A stretch of 5,003 nt of DNA from Candidatus Methanomethylophilaceae archaeon (GTDB lineage: Archaea; Thermoplasmatota; Thermoplasmata; Methanomassiliicoccales; Methanomethylophilaceae), in assembly GCA_023230065.1 (NCBI GenBank), contig JALNYB010000091.1:1-5003 (forward strand). The letters are read 5' to 3'. The position numbers and the translations under genes were made by a program. The notes under the pieces are model-generated. The model worked only from the letters and a program-made list of their open reading frames with translations, ran no database searches and had not been told where the DNA came from. Positions 1 to 3,301 of the stretch are shown here, one piece after another. Positions within the stretch are counted from its first letter, which is position 1, and each line of letters begins with the position of its first letter.

Positions 1-530
1 ATACCGTTGCTGAGTTTCTCGGTGCAGGGACGGAGCTTGGAGATATTGGACGCGCAGTTGAGATGAGCATCGCAGCTGATGGTTTTAAACCAATTCAGAA
101 TCTATGTGGGCATCAAATAGAACCATATAATCTCCACGCAGGACTGTCTGTTCCAAGCTATGCAAATGGAGAGACCGAGAAGGTTTTGGCAGGCATGGTA
201 ATCGCAATCGAACCATTTGCGACAAATGGTGGCGGAGCAGTTGTTAATGGTCATCCCGGAAATATTGTACGTATTTTGAGGGAGCGTCCTATTTCAGATC
301 CTAAAACAAAGGAATTCTTCGATTATGCTAAAGGAGAATTCAAGACATTCCCGTTCTGTGCCAGAAGTTGTGACTTCCCAGATGCTGAGAAGCATGTGAA
401 GACACTCATTCGCCATGGAATACTTTCAAGTTATGCACAACTGATAGAGGAAAAAGGTGGAATAGTGTCACAGCACGAATATACCTTCTACATAGGTGGA
501 CCCAAGGCAGAAGTGACGACTCTGCCATAA
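1..530 (+). CDS. map: Methionine aminopeptidase type II, C-terminal part (open at left edge)
   Basis: The enzyme removes the initiator methionine from new cytosolic proteins using a two-metal centre in the pita-bread fold. The reading frame is open from base 3, so the ATG at 63 is internal; 175 residues are visible against about 295 in archaeal relatives. Family landmarks in order are GHQIEPYNLHAG with the metal-ligand His at 111-113 and the second active-site His at 135-137, AIEPF with the ligand Glu at 210-212, and QHEYT with the last ligand Glu at 477-479. The GHxI...LHAG spacing and the roughly 90-residue distance between the two Glu ligands indicate type II (MetAP2-like) rather than type I. 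The two Asp ligands and another conserved catalytic His lie upstream, outside the window. One oddity is Tyr after the last Glu, where relatives usually have His (EHT), and a Cys-rich FPFCARSC stretch. The gene ends in TAA, and the promoter of the next gene overlaps that stop. Confidence 0.93.
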   Translation, partial: TVAEFLGAGTELGDIGRAVEMSIAADGFKPIQNLCGHQIEPYNLHAGLSVPSYANGETEKVLAGMVIAIEPFATNGGGAVVNGHPGNIVRILRERPISDPKTKEFFDYAKGEFKTFPFCARSCDFPDAEKHVKTLIRHGILSSYAQLIEEKGGIVSQHEYTFYIGGPKAEVTTLP

Positions 531-541
531 AGGTTTATCTA
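527..541 (+). promoter_or_regulatory. Likely BRE/TATA promoter of tRNA-Leu
   Basis: The bases ATAAAG (527-532) match five of six positions of the archaeal BRE consensus RNWAAW, and TTTATCTA (534-541) is a TATA-like box just after it. Transcription starting about 25 nt downstream would begin near 563-566, a few bases before the mature tRNA 5' end at 570, so a short leader would be removed by RNase P. The element overlaps the stop codon of map, so map termination and tRNA initiation share sequence. The call is inferred from spacing and composition. Confidence 0.55.
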
Positions 542-569
542 TTACCCGCTGATTACAGTGTTGAAACAT

Positions 570-654
570 GCCGATGTTGCCAAGCCTGGTCAAAGGCGAT
601 GGACTCAAGATCCATTTCTGTAGAGATTCACCGGTTCGAATCCGGTCGTCGGCA
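570..654 (+). tRNA. tRNA-Leu (anticodon CAA), class II, no intron
   Basis: The cloverleaf folds by hand. Acceptor GCCGATG (570-576) pairs with CGTCGGC (647-653), with one G-T wobble. The D-stem is GCC/GGC with the GG of the D-loop present. The anticodon stem ATGGA/TCCAT (599-603 and 611-615) closes the 7-nt loop CTCAAGA, with anticodon CAA at 606-608. A long variable arm (616-629) can form a TCT-GTAG-AGA stem. The T-arm ACCGG-TTCGAAT-CCGGT spans 630-646. The discriminator is A654, as expected for leucine, whereas archaeal tRNA-Ser, the other common class II tRNA, carries G. CCA is not encoded and must be added enzymatically. The anticodon loop has no intron. It decodes UUG. Confidence 0.95.
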
Positions 655-660
655 CTATTA

Positions 661-673
661 TTCTCTCTTTTTT
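661..673 (+). terminator. Pyrimidine/T-run terminator of tRNA-Leu
   Basis: Seven bases after the tRNA end comes a pure pyrimidine run, TTCTCTC followed by six T (668-673). Archaeal RNA polymerase terminates at such U-rich stretches without needing a hairpin, and none is visible here. It separates the tRNA unit from the ribosomal protein promoter just downstream. Confidence 0.6.
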
Positions 674-675
674 AC

Positions 676-694
676 TATATGCATGCGCGCGTGC
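676..694. other. Alternating purine/pyrimidine tract (Z-DNA-prone)
   Basis: Nineteen consecutive bases alternate strictly between pyrimidine and purine. The core GCATGCGCGCGTGC (681-694) is made of CG, CA and TG steps and is an imperfect inverted repeat. It is a GC island in otherwise AT-rich intergenic DNA and directly abuts the BRE/TATA element of the ribosomal protein operon. A Z-DNA tendency or a factor-binding role is inference; only the base pattern is seen. Confidence 0.5.
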
Positions 695-708
695 TAAACC
701 TATATAAA
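693..708 (+). promoter_or_regulatory. BRE/TATA promoter of the rps13-rps4-rps11-rpoD operon
   Basis: GCTAAA (693-698) matches the archaeal BRE consensus RNWAAW at all six positions, and CCTATATAAA (699-708) follows without a gap, giving a near-ideal TATA box for TBP. With the usual distance of about 25 nt, transcription should start around 726-731. That leaves an untranslated leader of about 105-110 nt before the rps13 ATG, which is long for archaea. No other equally good box lies between the tRNA and rps13. Confidence 0.8.
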
Positions 709-726
709 CGATAAGATCATCCGCCG

Positions 727-836
727 ATTTACGTAAACTCAGGACCCGTCTAAGAAACGAACACTGAGAGCACACCCTTTCGAGGATACGTGCTTGAATT
801 ACTTCCCTTCAGGGAACATTTACGGAGGATTGAAAA
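727..836 (+). promoter_or_regulatory. Long 5' leader of the ribosomal protein operon with two possible hairpins
   Basis: Two stem-loops can be drawn. The first joins GAGCAC (768-773) with GTGCTT (790-795) and contains an inner CCT-TTCG-AGG hairpin (776-785). The second is a perfect 5-bp stem, TTCCC-TTCA-GGGAA, at 803-816, eight bases before the Shine-Dalgarno site. CTTCC (802-806) could instead pair with the Shine-Dalgarno GGAGG (824-828), with one G-U pair, and this would compete with the second hairpin. Bacteria regulate the equivalent operon through S4 binding its leader, but a similar role here is only a hypothesis. No upstream open reading frame of note was seen. Confidence 0.4.
824..828 (+). 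promoter_or_regulatory. Shine-Dalgarno site of rps13
   Basis: GGAGG, eight bases before the ATG at 837, is complementary to the CCUCC of the archaeal 16S rRNA 3' end. An in-frame TGA at 831-833 lies between the site and the ATG, so no earlier start is possible. Confidence 0.85.
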
Positions 837-1319
837 ATGGCTAAAGCTAAGAAAGAAGCAACCAAAGTCGAGGACGACTTCAACTATATCGTCCGTATCG
901 CATCTAGCGATATTGATGGAAACAAGAGGACCGTTATCGGTCTTCAAAGCATCAAAGGCGTAGGAAAGAGAGTTTCAGAGATCGTTGTTAAGAAAGCAGA
1001 TGTTGATCCAGCAGTCAAGATCGGAACACTTTCTGATGAAAAGGTCAAAGAGATCGAGACGCTTATCACAACATACGTTGAATATGCTCCGAACTGGGTT
1101 ATCAACCGTCAGATGGATTACGAGACAGGAGCAGATATGCACCTAATCGGAAATGATCTGGATTTGATCCAGAAAGATGACATTAACAGAATGAAGATGA
1201 TTCGCTGTTACCGTGGTGTCAGGCACGAGACACACCACAAGGTAAGAGGTCAGAGAACACGTTCTAACGGAAGAAAAGGACTCACAATGGGAGTTCAGAG
1301 AAAATCTCCAGGGGCTTGA
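837..1319 (+). CDS. rps13: 30S ribosomal protein S13 (uS13, archaeal type)
   Basis: This small-subunit head protein contacts 16S rRNA, bridges to the large subunit and sits near the P-site tRNA. The 160 residues show the helix-hairpin-type IKGVGKR near 39-45 and the strongly basic C-terminal signature RGVRHETHHKVRGQRTRSNG at about 126-145, followed by GRKGLTMGVQRK. The length fits archaeal/eukaryotic uS13, which is longer than the bacterial protein of about 120 residues. The first 12 or so residues are a Lys/Ala/Glu-rich extension before FNYIVRI, where the conserved part begins. It is the first gene of the operon, stops with TGA and is followed after 5 nt by rps4. Identification is secure. 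Confidence 0.97.
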   Translation: MAKAKKEATKVEDDFNYIVRIASSDIDGNKRTVIGLQSIKGVGKRVSEIVVKKADVDPAVKIGTLSDEKVKEIETLITTYVEYAPNWVINRQMDYETGADMHLIGNDLDLIQKDDINRMKMIRCYRGVRHETHHKVRGQRTRSNGRKGLTMGVQRKSPGA

Positions 1320-1324
1320 TTTGA

Positions 1325-1975
1325 ATGGGAGACCCTAAATTTCCGCGTAAAGCGTACGACACTCCGTCACACCCGTGGCAAGGAGAGAGAATCAAGGCCG
1401 AGGTCGAGATTGTTCGTCAGTTCGGACTGAAAAACAAGACTGAGGTTTGGAAAGCACAGACTATACTGAGAAACTTCAGGAAACAGTCAAGAGAACTTCA
1501 GGCACGCCTTAGAGGTGGAGATGCACAGGCAGAGATTGAGGCAAAAGCCCTTCTCAACAAGTGTGCACGTATCGGACTTCTCCAGGTAACAGGCGGGACT
1601 TTGAACGACATCTTGACCCTTAAAGACACAGATATACTTTCAAGGCGTCTTCAGACTGTTGTTTTCGAGAAAGGTCTGTCATCAACCGTTAAACAGGCAA
1701 GACAGATGATAACACATGGACACATCTACCTCAATGGTCACAAGGTCACAGTACCAGGATACATCGTCACAAGGGAAGAGGAAGGCTCTGTTGAATACAA
1801 CACAGTTTCACCGTTCACAGATGAGATGCATCCGATGAGGATCTCTACTGAGCAGGCAGCCGCAAACGCAGTTGTTAAAGCAAACGCAGAGGCTAAAGCA
1901 AACGCAGAAGCAGCAGCAAAAGCGAAAGCAGACGCAGAGGAAGCAGGAATCACAGCAGAGGATGGTGAGATCTGA
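1325..1975 (+). CDS. rps4: 30S ribosomal protein S4 (uS4, archaeal type) with Ala/Lys-rich tail
   Basis: S4 is a primary 16S rRNA binder that nucleates assembly of the small-subunit body. The 216-residue protein opens with [18 protein letters not shown], typical of archaeal uS4. An in-frame TGA directly before the ATG fixes this start. The S4 RNA-binding domain spans about 106-165 and contains the core [19 protein letters not shown]. From about 175 onward the tail is low-complexity, helical-looking Ala/Lys/Asn/Glu sequence with two adjacent copies of KANAEA (185-196), ending in an acidic patch. No strong Shine-Dalgarno precedes it, only AGGGG at 1310-1314, so translation probably depends on ribosomes finishing rps13 5 nt upstream. 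In bacteria S4 represses its own operon; whether that happens here is unknown. Confidence 0.97.
   Translation: MGDPKFPRKAYDTPSHPWQGERIKAEVEIVRQFGLKNKTEVWKAQTILRNFRKQSRELQARLRGGDAQAEIEAKALLNKCARIGLLQVTGGTLNDILTLKDTDILSRRLQTVVFEKGLSSTVKQARQMITHGHIYLNGHKVTVPGYIVTREEEGSVEYNTVSPFTDEMHPMRISTEQAAANAVVKANAEAKANAEAAAKAKADAEEAGITAEDGEI
1876..1908 (+). repeat. 18-nt tandem repeat in the rps4 tail
   Basis: The 15-mer TAAAGCAAACGCAGA occurs at 1876-1890 and again, identical, at 1894-1908, a period of 18 nt or six codons (KANAEA). A related GCAAACGCAG lies at 1862-1871 and degenerate GCA/AAA-rich units continue to about 1945. In-frame identity at the nucleotide level suggests recent duplication or slippage in a tolerant coding tail. 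Confidence 0.75.
1964..1968 (+). promoter_or_regulatory. Shine-Dalgarno site of rps11 inside rps4
   Basis: GGTGA, six bases before the rps11 ATG at 1975, matches the UCACC part of the archaeal anti-Shine-Dalgarno. It lies inside the last codons of rps4, whose TGA (1973-1975) overlaps the ATG by one base (TGATG), an arrangement suited to translational coupling. Confidence 0.7.
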
Positions 1976-2364
1976 TGGTAGCAGCAAAATGGGGAATCGC
2001 AAACATCTACGCCAGTTATAACAACATTATGATTACACTTACCGACGTCACCGGTGCAGAGACATTAGCCAAAGCAACCGGTGGAATGGTCGTTAAGCAG
2101 GCAAAGGATGAGTCTTCGCCTTATGCGGCTCAGAAAGCTGCAGAGAAGATCGCTGAGGCCGCAAGAGAGAAAGATATCATCGGTATCCATGTAAGAGTAC
2201 GTGCACCCGGAGGAAACAAATCTGCATCACCTGGACCAGGAGCTCAGGCTGCAATTCGTGCACTCGCAAGGGCAGGTCTTAAGATCGGCCGTATTGAAGA
2301 TGTCACACCCATTCCACATGATGGAACCAAGAAGAAAGGCGGACGCAGAGGACGCAGGGTCTGA
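1975..2364 (+). CDS. rps11: 30S ribosomal protein S11 (uS11, archaeal type)
   Basis: S11 sits on the platform of the small subunit and supports the mRNA exit (E-site) region. The 129 residues match the family over their whole length: [21 protein letters not shown] near the start, ATGGMVVK at 34-41, the rRNA-binding [20 protein letters not shown] at 76-95, and the archaeal/eukaryotic C-terminal signature [20 protein letters not shown], which ends in basic residues. The start overlaps the rps4 stop by one base. The TGA stop is followed 12 nt later by rpoD, whose ribosome binding site directly abuts it. Nothing is unusual in the protein. Confidence 0.97.
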   Translation: MVAAKWGIANIYASYNNIMITLTDVTGAETLAKATGGMVVKQAKDESSPYAAQKAAEKIAEAAREKDIIGIHVRVRAPGGNKSASPGPGAQAAIRALARAGLKIGRIEDVTPIPHDGTKKKGGRRGRRV

Positions 2365-2369
2365 GGAGG
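2365..2369 (+). promoter_or_regulatory. Shine-Dalgarno site of rpoD
   Basis: GGAGG begins at the base right after the rps11 TGA and lies seven bases before the rpoD ATG at 2377. It is the strongest internal site of the operon and should let ribosomes load independently at rpoD. Confidence 0.8.
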
Positions 2370-2376
2370 CCGTCTT

Positions 2377-3207
2377 ATGGACATAGAAATAATCGAAATG
2401 GCAGAGAGGAGAGGAAAGTTCATTCTTAAGAACTCCTCGCCTGCCATGGCAAACGCCCTCAGGAGGACAATGTTGTCTGACATCCCTAAGATGGCTATCG
2501 ACAAGGTCGAGTTCCATCTCGGTCCTATCATGGTCGACGATAAGGAGTACGAGAGCGTAACGCCCTTGTTCGACGAGATCATTGCCCACAGATTGGGAAT
2601 GGTACCCGTACCTACCGATTATGAACTCTTCACCTATCAGGACAAATGTGTCTGCGGTGGAGAAGGATGTCCAAGCTGTACAATAATGTATAGCTTGAAC
2701 AAAATCGGTCCTTGCACTGTATACTCAGGCGATATGATTCCTCTGGGAAACGCCGAGCTCAAGGTCAAGGATGAGTTCATACCCATTGTCGAACTGACAG
2801 ACGGACAGGCTGTTCTTATCTATGCAACAGCTGTCATGGGAACCGTCAAGAAACATGTGAAGTGGCAGGCAGCATTCGGTGTAGGTTACAAGTACCTTCC
2901 GATCATCACAATCGATGCGAATAAAGCAAACGATTCGGATGTCCTTCGTGTCATCAAGCTCTGTCCTAGGCATGTGTTCGAGGAGAAAGGAGGAAAGATC
3001 GTAGTTAAGAACTCCACAGACTGTTCATTGTGCATGTCATGTGTAGCTCCTTCTAATGGTGCAATAACCATAAACAGTGACGACAAGAATTTCTTCTTCA
3101 CCTTTGAGACAGATGGTTCACTCACAGCGAAACAGCTTCTCGACAAGGCAACAGAGATCTTGAGTTCCGAAGCCAGCGAATTACTTTCGCAGGTTGAAGC
3201 ACTTTAA
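2377..3207 (+). CDS. rpoD: DNA-directed RNA polymerase subunit D (Rpo3) with Zn-loop and single Fe-S motif
   Basis: Subunit D is the archaeal counterpart of bacterial alpha and eukaryotic Rpb3. It pairs with subunit L to start polymerase assembly and is not a sigma factor despite the symbol. The 276 residues contain the alpha-type motif around 14-45 with AMANALRRTMLSDIP. A cysteine loop CVCGGEGCPSC (C91, C93, C98, C101) resembles the zinc loop of Rpb3. A ferredoxin-like insert has C196 in LCP and C216, C219, C222 in CSLCMSC. The 20-residue distance from the first Cys to the CxxCxxC equals that of the Sulfolobus subunit, which binds one [4Fe-4S] cluster. The other half of a two-cluster ferredoxin is missing: no CxxCxxC precedes C196, and AP replaces CP after C222. 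The dimerisation region continues to the end. It is the last gene of the operon. Confidence 0.97.
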   Translation: MDIEIIEMAERRGKFILKNSSPAMANALRRTMLSDIPKMAIDKVEFHLGPIMVDDKEYESVTPLFDEIIAHRLGMVPVPTDYELFTYQDKCVCGGEGCPSCTIMYSLNKIGPCTVYSGDMIPLGNAELKVKDEFIPIVELTDGQAVLIYATAVMGTVKKHVKWQAAFGVGYKYLPIITIDANKANDSDVLRVIKLCPRHVFEEKGGKIVVKNSTDCSLCMSCVAPSNGAITINSDDKNFFFTFETDGSLTAKQLLDKATEILSSEASELLSQVEAL

Positions 3208-3212
3208 GAAAA

Positions 3213-3233
3213 CTTTTTCTTTAAATTTCTTTT
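3213..3233 (+). terminator. U-rich termination tract after rpoD
   Basis: Six bases after the rpoD stop a T-rich run begins (CTTTTTCTTTAAATTTCTTTT, mostly T with a few A and C). Archaeal transcripts commonly end at such U-rich tracts, so this is the likely first termination point for the rps13-rpoD mRNA. Confidence 0.6.
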
Positions 3234-3235
3234 AC

Positions 3236-3259
3236 ATTTGGGGCCTTCGGGTCTCAAAT
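3236..3259 (+). terminator. UUCG-tetraloop hairpin downstream of rpoD
   Basis: ATTTGGGGCC (3236-3245) pairs with GGTCTCAAAT (3250-3259) around a TTCG loop closed by C-G, the exceptionally stable C(UUCG)G arrangement. All ten positions pair in plus-strand RNA, two of them as G-U. In minus-strand RNA those two become A-C mismatches, so the structure fits a role in the rpoD transcript rather than in polC. TTGTATTTTAATT follows as a weak U-tract. It may be a second terminator or a 3'-end stabiliser. Confidence 0.65.
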
Positions 3260-3263
3260 TGTA

Positions 3264-3290
3264 TTTTAATTCATATTGAATATATTAAAA
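3264..3290. terminator. A/T-rich inverted repeat between convergent genes
   Basis: TTTTAAT (3264-3270) and ATTAAAA (3284-3290) are perfect inverted repeats around a 13-nt centre. An alternative inner pairing is ATTCA/TGAAT (3269-3281). It lies 12 bases beyond the polC stop on the minus strand, where its transcript would be T-rich, so it could help end the polC mRNA. All-A/T repeats arise easily by chance, so confidence is low. Confidence 0.3.
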
Positions 3291-3301
3291 GTAATAAGAT
3301 T

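Noticed and set aside
63..530. ATG at 63 as the start of a short map-like gene
   Set aside because: The frame is open from base 3, and the upstream codons (TVAEFLGAGTELGDIGRAVE) read as normal MetAP sequence, so the gene simply enters from outside the window.
604..629. Possible tRNA intron beside the anticodon
   Set aside because: The anticodon stem closes a normal 7-nt loop, and the bases after it form an expected class II variable arm.
655..836. C/D box small RNA between tRNA and rps13
   Set aside because: A CTGA occurs at 764-767, but no C box (RTGATGA) at suitable spacing was seen.
750..947. 65-codon minus-strand reading frame over the leader and start of rps13
   Set aside because: It is antisense to a certain gene and its leader, has no recognisable motif, and ends inside rps13.
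1738..2002. Two minus-strand frames rich in Ala/Phe or Cys/Phe over the rps4 tail
   Set aside because: Their odd composition is the mirror of the GCA/AAA repeat in rps4; they are shadows and not membrane or Cys-rich proteins.
2227..2589. Minus-strand frames of about 110-120 codons across the rps11/rpoD junction
   Set aside because: They overlap two well-conserved genes, have no family resemblance and no supporting start context.
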